This document shows, piece after piece, positions 50,065-58,489 of a DNA stretch of 64,000 nucleotides (positions are counted from its first letter, which is position 1; the number at the start of each line of letters is the position of its first letter). The stretch is from NCBI GenBank assembly GCA_964498785.1, contig CAZCJL010000001.1, positions 62,001-126,000 on the forward strand, in the 5' to 3' direction. This stretch comes from Mariaggregatimicrobium sp964498785 (GTDB lineage: Bacteria; Zhuqueibacterota; Zhuqueibacteria; Thermofontimicrobiales; Thiofontviventaceae). The notes beneath the pieces are model-generated. The model was given only the letters and a program-made list of their open reading frames with translations. It did no database searches and was not told the DNA's origin. A program made the translations under genes and the position numbers.

Positions 50065-51981
50065 TTATTTCATCAAGACCATCCGTTTTGACGCAACAAA
50101 ATGGCCTGCCTGAAGCCGATACACGTAAATTCCTGATGGCGCCGGATTGGCATTTTCATCGTTCCCATTCCACTCGATGGAGTAATATCCTGCTGATTTC
50201 GATTCGTGAACAAACGATTTAACCTTTTCGCCCAATAAATTATAAATATCCAATGATATGGTCGCATGATCTCCGACTTCTGCTGGTATTTGAAAATTTA
50301 TTTTTGTTATCGGATTGAATGGATTCGGATAGTTCTGCTGCAACGAAAAATAGTTTGGAGCATTCAATGAAACCTCAATGGTTTTCGATAATTCAAATTG
50401 GCCGTTGTAATCAATTTGTTTCAGTCGGTACAAATACGTACCAGCCTGAAGGGTATTATCATAGTACATATAGAAATGAGAAGTGGCTGTTGTCCCGTGT
50501 CCTTTCACAAAATCAAGTATTTTCCATGTGTCAGAATTCTTTTCCCGGCGTTGAACGTCAAAACCGAGATTATTACTTTCAGTTGCTGTTGACCATTTTA
50601 GTAATACATTGTTTTTGTCTGTGACCGCTTCAAATGTTATCAGTTCAACCGGAACAGCATTTTGTGAAACGGAAATTTCTAAGGGATTTTTCATTTTCTC
50701 GGCATAATTCATTCCTGCATCTACTTGCTGATTCGGAGATACAAAATATGATGTATATGCAAAACCGAACAAATCATCCAGAACATTTCCCTTAACGAGA
50801 ATTCCGGAATCTCCCCAGGATTGGCCATCGCCGGTTTCCACTGTGGTGTCAGCAGTTTCTCCGCTTAAATTATCATCATAAAAATAGAGGGAACTTGTCC
50901 CCATGTTCTCTAATTCTGTCAGGATAATAATCGAACCGGGTGTCCCTGTGACCATTTGCCAGTTGAGCTCAGGTGAAAAAACAATATTGGTATTCATCGT
51001 ATCATCAGGGGGCGGTGAACCATCAATCGGAATATTGCTGTTTTCAGTATTATGAAAGGTCATTCCGGATGCCGCGCTATTTAAATCAAAGGATTGACGA
51101 AGCAGTCGGACGCGAATCCCTTCGTCTTCAAATATGTCCTGCGCATTTTTATAAGTAATTGAGTAAGGATAATAGAATGTTTGAAATGAAATATGAACCG
51201 GAGATTCATAATATTCACTCTGGAACCGGACGCGGGAGGCAACCCGTACGTTGCCGGTGCGATGTTCAATAACCGCATCCCCATTCAAATCATCTTCGGT
51301 GATATTAAAATCAAGGAATGTCAGGATGGTTGCACATACACGCATTTTTTGTCTGTCCAGGATATTTGTATTATTCCCGTCCAATGCATCAGTCACTGCC
51401 CAGAATTGCGGAAGCCCGTTTTCATTGTGTTTTTCTGTATAAGAAATTCCACTTACGGTGAATTTCAAACCAGCAGATGGCGTGTCTTCAAATTGCATAT
51501 ATTGGACCGATTCGTCGGCTAAGGTGCTGCTTAGATAGATATAAACATATTTTGTTATGTCAGAATCAGTGGGGTCAGTCGCCGAAATTTCAAATCGATC
51601 ATAATTTTTGGAATCGTCGTCATTTATCCAGATAGAGGGATCGTCCGCGACTTCTCCCATATCCCGCGCCATAAATACAATTTCATCATTCAGATCAAGT
51701 ACATTATTTGGATCAGTAATCCAGATGTGGGAGGAATCATCACACTCATCAATTTGTATTGGAATCTGAGCCCATTGACCATTTACGATACTATACGAAT
51801 ATGCGAAAATGCTGGAAACGGGTTGTCCTACAAAGGCGGGAAGATCGCTCCCTTTCATGACGATTGGTTCATAATCTCTCGGACTGTTCCATGTTTTATA
51901 ATCGTCAGCAGCCCATGATGTCATTAAAAGAATGGAACAGAGGGAAATTAATGCTACTAATAAAAGAGAAAATCGATGCAT
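50065..51981 (-). CDS. Secreted protein with sorting tail, paralogue of the 52240-54960 product
   Basis: A 638-residue exported protein. ATG 51981 follows the SD AGGAGGG and starts the signal peptide HRFSLLLVALISLCSILLM; eight more codons upstream are unlikely. The N-terminal domain of about 400 residues shares WNxPRDYEPI, QIPIQ/F, NDEIVFMARDMG and DRQKMR with the neighbouring larger protein; its fold is not recognised. A segment IPVELITFEAVTDKNNVLLKW begins an FnIII-like domain, followed by the FlgD-like tail (QQNYPNPFNPIT, LDIYNLLGEKVKSF, SGIYVYRLQAG). No catalytic motif seen. Likely a surface structural or binding protein. Confidence 0.75.
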   Translation of the reverse strand: MHRFSLLLVALISLCSILLMTSWAADDYKTWNSPRDYEPIVMKGSDLPAFVGQPVSSIFAYSYSIVNGQWAQIPIQIDECDDSSHIWITDPNNVLDLNDEIVFMARDMGEVADDPSIWINDDDSKNYDRFEISATDPTDSDITKYVYIYLSSTLADESVQYMQFEDTPSAGLKFTVSGISYTEKHNENGLPQFWAVTDALDGNNTNILDRQKMRVCATILTFLDFNITEDDLNGDAVIEHRTGNVRVASRVRFQSEYYESPVHISFQTFYYPYSITYKNAQDIFEDEGIRVRLLRQSFDLNSAASGMTFHNTENSNIPIDGSPPPDDTMNTNIVFSPELNWQMVTGTPGSIIILTELENMGTSSLYFYDDNLSGETADTTVETGDGQSWGDSGILVKGNVLDDLFGFAYTSYFVSPNQQVDAGMNYAEKMKNPLEISVSQNAVPVELITFEAVTDKNNVLLKWSTATESNNLGFDVQRREKNSDTWKILDFVKGHGTTATSHFYMYYDNTLQAGTYLYRLKQIDYNGQFELSKTIEVSLNAPNYFSLQQNYPNPFNPITKINFQIPAEVGDHATISLDIYNLLGEKVKSFVHESKSAGYYSIEWNGNDENANPAPSGIYVYRLQAGHFVASKRMVLMK

Positions 51982-52005
51982 AACTTGCCCTCCTGTTGAA
52001 TGCAA

Positions 52006-52239
52006 AGCACTAATATGAAATAATTAAAAAAACTTTGTCGTTGATCATTTTTATAATTTTCTCAGAGTTAGTATGATAAAAAAATGTAATACATTTTTTG
52101 AAAAATAGCAAGATTATTTTTAATATTTTTAAAAAATGTAATATTTTGCGGGGATTATTTATTACACCGGTGAAAGTAGGTTGATGTAACACCTCCGAAG
52201 TTTAAGCAACTTCGGAAGTGTTAGAAGTTTTAATATATG
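52006..52239. repeat. Intergenic region with 15-bp palindrome
   Basis: AACACCTCCGAAGTT at 52188-52202 pairs with AACTTCGGAAGTGTT at 52208-52222 (one mismatch, 5-base loop), 18 bases after the stop of the upstream minus-strand gene. There is no T run, so it belongs to the palindromic repeat group rather than being a clear terminator. The rest is AT-rich. Confidence 0.7.
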
Positions 52240-54960
52240 TTATTTCATGAGTATCATTCGCCTGGTTGCTCCATATTGACCTGCCTTGAGACGGTAGATG
52301 TAAATTCCGGTGGAAACCGGAACATTATTTTCATCACTGCCATCCCAGTTTGCTGAATATGCACCTGGTGATTGACGGTCAGAAATTAAGGTTTTAATTT
52401 TTTCGCCCAACATATTGTAAATTGTCAGGGTTACGAACACATCCCCGTTTCCGGTTTCGGGAATCCGGTAATTAATCTGTGTATCCGGGTTGAACGGATT
52501 GGGATAATTTTGTTCGAGCACAAAAGTCGTTGCTTTAGAGACAGTAACCTCAACAGAACCGGAAAATTCAAAAGTGCCGTCAAAATCGATCTGCTTTAAC
52601 CGGTAAAGATAGCTGCCACCAGGAATTTCCTGATCGACAAAAGAATAGCTATGCGGAACACCGGATGTGCCATGACCTTCAACAAAACCGATGCGTTGCC
52701 ACGTTTCTTCACCTTTTTGCTGGCGATGGATTTCAAAACCATAATTATTTGATTCAGTGATTGTGCTCCAATTTAACACCACGTGTCCATCGGTTTCCTG
52801 AGCATCGAAAAACGCCAGTTCTACCGGAATAACTCCTTCAATACGCAGACTACCGTTATCAGTTTGAGCTTGCGGAGCTCCGTTGTTAAATTTAAATGAG
52901 ATGAAATTTAATGAAGATACTGCGCTATCTGGTCCGATAATATCGAAATCTATGAACACAAGAGGCCCGGAACCTTCTAAAGCTGCTGCGCCTGTAAAAA
53001 CAAATCCGACACGATTTCCTAAATCATAATATGTCGGAGAATCCCAGGAGGAGGTTAATGTGTTAAGTGTCTGGTAACCGGTTGCATCAAGAATTGTCGG
53101 ATCAAAGGAAAACGCAAATGTCACTTTAGTAACATCCAGTCCGGTGACATCCGACGCCATAACCGGGATGCTGATCGATATCCCGGACGATTCGGTTGTA
53201 TCCGGCAGGCTCACATAGACAATGCCCGGATCAACTGAAAGTGAGCCATTCGATGGATCTCCCAAAACATTGGCCGGTTCAAATACAATATTTTCAAAAT
53301 TAATATTTGTGGTTTGATTATAGTCGCCAATAACATTAAATTCCAGCCACGCAAGATATCCGCTTCCAGTTAACGGTGTCGTTCCGTTAAAAGATAAAGT
53401 GGCTCCTGTACTGGTCTCTGTGACAGCAGGAGCACTCCAGCCGGCTGAAATGGTGCCGGCAGTGATTACATTCAGCAGGTCGATGATTGTATTATCATAC
53501 GCCAGGTCGAATGTAACGGCGGTGACATCCAGCCCTGTTACATCTGCAACAGAGATTGGAATCTGCACAGTGGAAAGCTCTCTGGCCGAAGTATCCGGGA
53601 TCGAAAGGGCAATATCCACGTATTGCACATACTCGGAGCTACTGGTTGATGTTTGAATCGGATTATCAAAATTGGAGGCAAGGGTTTCGCACACCCCGTA
53701 TTCTTTATTTGCGCCTAAAAAATATGCATTGGAAGTGAAACTAATGCGCCCTTCGATATCTTCGCCATCGAACTGAAGTCCGGCGTCGCCGTAAGATTTA
53801 AGATCACCGGTATCGTCTGTACCATCACCCGCAGTACTGCTCTGAGATTCCCAGAAATATAATGTTCGGCTATCTCCTAATTCCGGCGCTTTAAAAATAA
53901 AGGTATACGTACCCTGATCTCCGGTAAACATGAACCAGTTTGTACCCGGTAAATCCAGGATTGTATTATCAACTCCTTTTTCTCCTCCGGAGCCGGTGAT
54001 TTGAATTCCGCCGGTATTAAAGGGGTTGTAGAAAGTCATACCTACTGCGTTAGAGTTCAGATCGAAAGATTGTCTGACGTGACTGACATGAAGATCTGCA
54101 GTGAATGTGCCTGACACACCTTCGGAATTAATACTATAGGGATAGTATTGCAGTGGTAAGCCAAACGGAATCGGTTCAAAACCAAAGCCGACATCCACAG
54201 TCCAGAAAACTTCTCGCAGAATACGGATTGGGCCGGAGCGAACTTCAATCCGGTCGAGAAAACCCACCAACAAGTCTTCAGATGCTGGATAATCGATTAA
54301 TGTATTAAAAAGTTCGATTTTCAGAATGATTCTCATTTTTTGGCGATCAAGAATATCCACACCAGTGCCGTCCGGCAAAGTCCATAGATTTGGAATTCCG
54401 TCTGCTGTGTGTCCTTCGGTATACGTCTGAGCGATAATCTGATCCTGCCCATCGCCACCTGCCGCAGGAGTATACGTTACATAAGTTTCTGAACCACGAA
54501 CAATGGTTGCGGAGCGATAGATGTATGCATACGCTGTTTGCGCGCCATCGGTCGCCACAATTTCAACACGCGGATAGTTCTTCGAATCAGCATTGTCAAT
54601 CCAGAAAGAACCGTCCGGCGCCTGATCCCCCATGTCCCGCGCTATGAAAACGAATTCATCGTTTGTTGTTAGTAAATCACCTGCCTGCGGCTGATGAAAT
54701 CGTTCTGTCGTATCATCATATTTATCAAATTGAAATGGAATTTGCGTCCATGTTTCGGTCGAGGAATTATAACTATAAACAAATAGTTCGGCTATTGGCA
54801 ACGTTAACAGTTCTGCCGGTAGTGATGTATCCCGTAACAGAACCGGTTCATAATCACGGGGATTATTCCATCGTTTGTAACTGTCATCAGCGTAAATAAT
54901 TGATGAAAAAACGAATATGAGGGATAGTATCAGAAAAGTGAAGCGGTAACGTCGTTGCAT
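52240..54960 (-). CDS. Secreted protein with two cohesin-like domains and sorting tail
   Basis: A 906-residue exported protein with signal peptide and the SD AGGAGGG. Residues about 25-430 are the same unrecognised domain as in the neighbouring paralogue. Two tandem cohesin-like beta-sandwich domains follow (about 443-580 and 583-710). Each begins with a SIPDT/SLPDT strand, then IPISVADVTGLDVTAVTFDL or IPVMASDVTGLDVTKVTFAF, and LTGSGYLAWLEFNVIG or LEGSGPLVFIDFDIIG. An FnIII-like segment (IPVELAFFDAQETDGHVVL) and the FlgD-like tail (EQNYPNPFNPDT, LTIYNMLGEKIKTL, TGIYIYRLKAG) close it. Cohesins classically bind dockerin modules; no dockerin was noticed in this window. Confidence 0.8.
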   Translation of the reverse strand: MQRRYRFTFLILSLIFVFSSIIYADDSYKRWNNPRDYEPVLLRDTSLPAELLTLPIAELFVYSYNSSTETWTQIPFQFDKYDDTTERFHQPQAGDLLTTNDEFVFIARDMGDQAPDGSFWIDNADSKNYPRVEIVATDGAQTAYAYIYRSATIVRGSETYVTYTPAAGGDGQDQIIAQTYTEGHTADGIPNLWTLPDGTGVDILDRQKMRIILKIELFNTLIDYPASEDLLVGFLDRIEVRSGPIRILREVFWTVDVGFGFEPIPFGLPLQYYPYSINSEGVSGTFTADLHVSHVRQSFDLNSNAVGMTFYNPFNTGGIQITGSGGEKGVDNTILDLPGTNWFMFTGDQGTYTFIFKAPELGDSRTLYFWESQSSTAGDGTDDTGDLKSYGDAGLQFDGEDIEGRISFTSNAYFLGANKEYGVCETLASNFDNPIQTSTSSSEYVQYVDIALSIPDTSARELSTVQIPISVADVTGLDVTAVTFDLAYDNTIIDLLNVITAGTISAGWSAPAVTETSTGATLSFNGTTPLTGSGYLAWLEFNVIGDYNQTTNINFENIVFEPANVLGDPSNGSLSVDPGIVYVSLPDTTESSGISISIPVMASDVTGLDVTKVTFAFSFDPTILDATGYQTLNTLTSSWDSPTYYDLGNRVGFVFTGAAALEGSGPLVFIDFDIIGPDSAVSSLNFISFKFNNGAPQAQTDNGSLRIEGVIPVELAFFDAQETDGHVVLNWSTITESNNYGFEIHRQQKGEETWQRIGFVEGHGTSGVPHSYSFVDQEIPGGSYLYRLKQIDFDGTFEFSGSVEVTVSKATTFVLEQNYPNPFNPDTQINYRIPETGNGDVFVTLTIYNMLGEKIKTLISDRQSPGAYSANWDGSDENNVPVSTGIYIYRLKAGQYGATRRMILMK

Positions 54961-55063
54961 GGTTTACCCTCCTTTACTTTGTACATTTAATAATAAATTA
55001 AAAAAGTTTACTAATTGAAAATGTAAGATATTTTTTTAATAATTGCAACATAATTTTACATTT

Positions 55064-56689
55064 TTACTTACCTGCAACCTCAGCGGACTTTTGCCATAAC
55101 TGCCATAATTTGTCTTTTCGAATCGGATACTCAATTAAATCCCAGGGTAATATATCGGTGTTACTTTTTTCTTGATAAATTCCAGAATGATTCCTGTTAC
55201 CGATATCGGGAATCCACTGCGCACCAGCCTGATTCATGATGTTAAGCCCGGTATCCCTGCTGCCAAGAGAAAGCGTGCATTGAGTAATCTCGTCTTTTAC
55301 ATTTTTCCGATTAAATTTTATTCCTTTAATTTTACGAAGTTCAGAATCAATGAACCGACGCTTCCTGCGCAAATTTTTCTCGCTGTCCATGGGCGCCCAC
55401 TGAAATGGAGTAAATGGTTTCGGGATAAATGCGTTGATGCTCACAGTTATTTCCCGCCTTGTTGAGGTTCCGGTAAAATAGAGAGATTTGATTTTTGTTA
55501 CCAACGAAATGATTGCCTTCAAATCGGATTCTATTTCAAAAGGCAGGCCGATCAGAAAATACAATTTGATTGAGGTGATATCGAACTGGCTGATTAATTT
55601 GATGGATTGGAGAATTTGTTCATCTGTGATTGGCTTGTTAATGATTTTACGCAGCCGCTCCGATCCTGCCTCCGGCGCCAGCGTGATGGTACGAACGCCC
55701 CCTTTTTCGATGATGTCTAAAAAGTCCCCGGAAATTGCATCAAAACGAAATGAAGACAGGCCAAGTTGATAGTTTTCTCTGATGAGTTCTGTTCCGACTT
55801 CAATTAAGTTGGGATAATCGCACAGCGCCGCGCCAATGAGGCCGATTTTATTCGTGGAATGAATATTTTCGCGAATCGTTTTTAAAATCCGTTCTGGTGA
55901 AAAGAAACGCACCGGTTTATACACATGGCTGGCTGCACAAAACCGACAAAAGCGACCGCAGCCGCGACCGACCTCAATTAAGAACATGTTTTGAAAATGA
56001 CTTTTCGGTGTGATGATGGGCGAAAATTGCGGCGCCGAATTTCGGCTATCATTCGTCAAGCGTACAATTTTTTTCTCCGGGGAAAAGAATTGAGGCGCAT
56101 ACATCCCATCGATGTGAGCGAGGGATTGCAGGATATCGGTTTTCGCCTTCTTACTGGTTCTGAGCCCACGGAGATGGTCGATAAGTATGTCTGCAACCGG
56201 CTCGACTTCACCGATGACGAACAGATCAATGAATGGCGCAATGGGTTCGGGATTGATAAATGTGGCGGTTCCGCCGGCGAGAATTAGCGGATCGTTCGGG
56301 CGCCGTTTTTCTGCAAGTGGGTTAATCCCCATGTTGGACAGCGTATGCACCATGTTCGGATAATCGGCTTCAAACGAGGCGCTGAATGCGATTACATCAA
56401 AATGAGTGAGCTGCCATTTTGATTCCAGCGTTCGGGTGATGTCCGGAAATGCACTGTACACAAACGCCCGTTCGCATAAAACACCGGGAAAGCTGTTTAA
56501 TAGCCTGTACAGAGTTTGATAGCCAAGATTTGCCATCCCGACTTCATATTCATTGGGGAACACCAGCGCAATTTTTAACGGCGCTTCACGATCCGGCTGA
56601 ATCGGATTTTTCTCTAGTTTTAAAAGATTTTCAGAATACTGGTGAAATTTTTCTAGTGATTGAGACACGTTAAATCCGAACGCAGGCAA
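55064..56689 (-). CDS. Radical SAM protein with B12-binding-like domain (TIGR03960-like)
   Basis: A 541-residue protein. The N-terminal part (about 35-175) resembles a cobalamin-binding Rossmann domain (IALVFPNEYEVGMANLGYQTLY). The radical SAM core has Cys244, Cys248 and Cys251 in a CxxxCxxC arrangement within EVGRGCGRFC, ligating the 4Fe-4S cluster, followed by LAPEAGSERLRKIINK and YFLIGLPFE. This resembles TIGR03960-type proteins, whose reaction is not known. The start appears to be TTG at 56689 without a good SD; GTG at 56668 is an alternative. Confidence 0.85.
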   Translation of the reverse strand: MPAFGFNVSQSLEKFHQYSENLLKLEKNPIQPDREAPLKIALVFPNEYEVGMANLGYQTLYRLLNSFPGVLCERAFVYSAFPDITRTLESKWQLTHFDVIAFSASFEADYPNMVHTLSNMGINPLAEKRRPNDPLILAGGTATFINPEPIAPFIDLFVIGEVEPVADILIDHLRGLRTSKKAKTDILQSLAHIDGMYAPQFFSPEKKIVRLTNDSRNSAPQFSPIITPKSHFQNMFLIEVGRGCGRFCRFCAASHVYKPVRFFSPERILKTIRENIHSTNKIGLIGAALCDYPNLIEVGTELIRENYQLGLSSFRFDAISGDFLDIIEKGGVRTITLAPEAGSERLRKIINKPITDEQILQSIKLISQFDITSIKLYFLIGLPFEIESDLKAIISLVTKIKSLYFTGTSTRREITVSINAFIPKPFTPFQWAPMDSEKNLRRKRRFIDSELRKIKGIKFNRKNVKDEITQCTLSLGSRDTGLNIMNQAGAQWIPDIGNRNHSGIYQEKSNTDILPWDLIEYPIRKDKLWQLWQKSAEVAGK

Positions 56690-56887
56690 GCTGCAATTAA
56701 AAATTTAAAATGAAAAATTAAAAACTCATAAAATTGATCAGATAATTTTTTTGCCAGAAAAAGCACAGAATTTTACTTTTCAGGTACTAAAAGCGTATCT
56801 GCAAAAAAAAGTAGTTTGATATTTTTCATCGATTGTATCACGTTGTTCGGTCAATAAAATACTCAATAATGACCGTGAAAGCAAGCT

Positions 56888-56927
56888 AAAAAAAATCCCA
56901 CTCGATCTGATTCTGAAAGAGCGGGAT
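56888..56927 (-). terminator. Terminator of the DUF4870 gene
   Basis: On the minus strand a 9-bp stem with one mismatch (ATCCCGCTC / GAGTGGGAT) is followed by a run of eight T residues. Confidence 0.75.
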
Positions 56928-56957
56928 CTATGAAAATTTAAGGTGATATTCGTTACA

Positions 56958-57335
56958 TTAATTTAGAAAACGGATATTTGCCGGATAGCGATATTCTTCT
57001 CCGTCATTGGCTTTAATTGCGCCCATAATTGTAATGATGACGGCAAATGCTACCAGGCCAATTAATAACGGAATCCCAATAACGATGAAAACCAAAAGAA
57101 TTGAGATGATAAAATAAATTGTCAAACTTATCTGAAAGTTGACAACCTCCTTCCCCTGGTCATCAACAAATGGATATTCATCTTTTTTAATCAGCCAAAT
57201 AACAAGCGGCGCGAGCAGATTTCCGAATGGAAACAGAAAACCTAAAAATACACTCAAGTGGCATAACATGGCCCAGGTTCTCTCATCTTTTGTCGATGCC
57301 TGTCCGGCAGGAATTTGTTCATTTTGTGTATTCAT
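56958..57335 (-). CDS. DUF4870 small membrane protein
   Basis: A 125-residue protein with a hydrophilic N-terminus and three to four membrane helices. RTWAMLCHLSVFLGFLFPFGNLLAPLVIWLIKKDEYPFVDDQGKEVVNFQ, read in parts, is the DUF4870/Tic20-like pattern. ATG 57335 follows a strong GGAGGT. Function unknown; it is monocistronic. Confidence 0.85.
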   Translation of the reverse strand: MNTQNEQIPAGQASTKDERTWAMLCHLSVFLGFLFPFGNLLAPLVIWLIKKDEYPFVDDQGKEVVNFQISLTIYFIISILLVFIVIGIPLLIGLVAFAVIITIMGAIKANDGEEYRYPANIRFLN

Positions 57336-57489
57336 TAACGAGACCTCCTTAGAAAATTCGTTCATCAGCAAATACGCAATTATAATATAATTGTTACATT
57401 ATAATTTGCAAGCCTTTTTTGAGAAAAAATTATTGATACTATTATTTAAAATGCTTATATTTTGTTTTGATGAAATGAGAAAAGGGAGT

Positions 57490-58488
57490 ATGGTGAAAAT
57501 AGCGGATCGAATTAGCTATCGGTTCATGATCCTCTCATTACTGCTAACGCTGACGATAGGATCTGCCCAGACATTAAATTTTCGTGCATCAGTTGTTGGT
57601 TTTGAAAGCGGAATGACATTTTGCGCCGGCGCATATAAAAGTTATGCCAGCACATTTTTAATGCTCCAGAAAAGAAAATCGACTCGTATTTTCCGTCCCA
57701 CTCAGGAATCTCAAATATATACCTGGTTGCTTTCGAATTTGTACAAACCACGCTATCTTGTAACCCAGGGCACGTTCTTTCCCCTGGCGTATGGCAGTAG
57801 CCAAATTGAGACTTATCATCCGAGTATATTCAACCGCTTTGAATTTATAGGTATGAATTTATTAAAATCTATTGGCGCCGGTTATGAAGAACCGTATGCA
57901 TTATCCATGCTGTTCGGTAATTTTGCACTATTTGGATATCGCTTCCACGATGAAAATAATAAATTGAGAATCCGACAATCGGGATCTGCACTGGCGGGAA
58001 TGATGATGACTGCCGGGCATTTGCATATTCATGATAATATCCGGGTAAACGATCGCTGGTGGCATCTGGAATTGATATTGACCGGGCAATTGAAAGAACC
58101 GAGCGTCAGAAATCTGGAATGGAATTTTCGGGTCGGCGCGAAAATTCATGAAACGCCGTTAGCCCCGGATGTGCTTATTTTTGTTTTGCACCGTAGCCAT
58201 ACGGAGTGGAATTTTCGGAAATTTTCGATCCTGCGAAACAGTCGGATTCACTATGAATTTCATGTCCCCATTGGGGATGATTGGGGGCGATTGCCGTTCA
58301 CTATCCGGCAACATGTTAGCTATGGTAAAAAATTTCCGTTTAAATTATGGGGTCGATTGTGGGCGCTGCGTCTCGGAGGGGGTATTCTGTGGGAATATAC
58401 CCGACTATTCGATAGCGAAAACCGGGTCTTCGATGAAAAAGAAAGCTCTCATATTTCCTGGTTAATTCAACCCAGTATTGAATTTTAA
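57490..58488 (+). CDS. Exported protein of unknown function, envelope-associated
   Basis: A 332-residue protein from ATG 57490 (SD AAAGGGAG). Signal peptide RFMILSLLLTLTIGSAQ. The mature part contains many aromatic, alternating segments (WWHLELILTGQ, IHYEFHVPIG) as in outer membrane barrels or associated sandwich proteins, ending in WLIQPSIEF. No family is recognised. The next gene starts 2 bases after its stop, so the two are coupled. Confidence 0.6.
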   Translation: MVKIADRISYRFMILSLLLTLTIGSAQTLNFRASVVGFESGMTFCAGAYKSYASTFLMLQKRKSTRIFRPTQESQIYTWLLSNLYKPRYLVTQGTFFPLAYGSSQIETYHPSIFNRFEFIGMNLLKSIGAGYEEPYALSMLFGNFALFGYRFHDENNKLRIRQSGSALAGMMMTAGHLHIHDNIRVNDRWWHLELILTGQLKEPSVRNLEWNFRVGAKIHETPLAPDVLIFVLHRSHTEWNFRKFSILRNSRIHYEFHVPIGDDWGRLPFTIRQHVSYGKKFPFKLWGRLWALRLGGGILWEYTRLFDSENRVFDEKESSHISWLIQPSIEF

Positions 58489-58489
58489 T

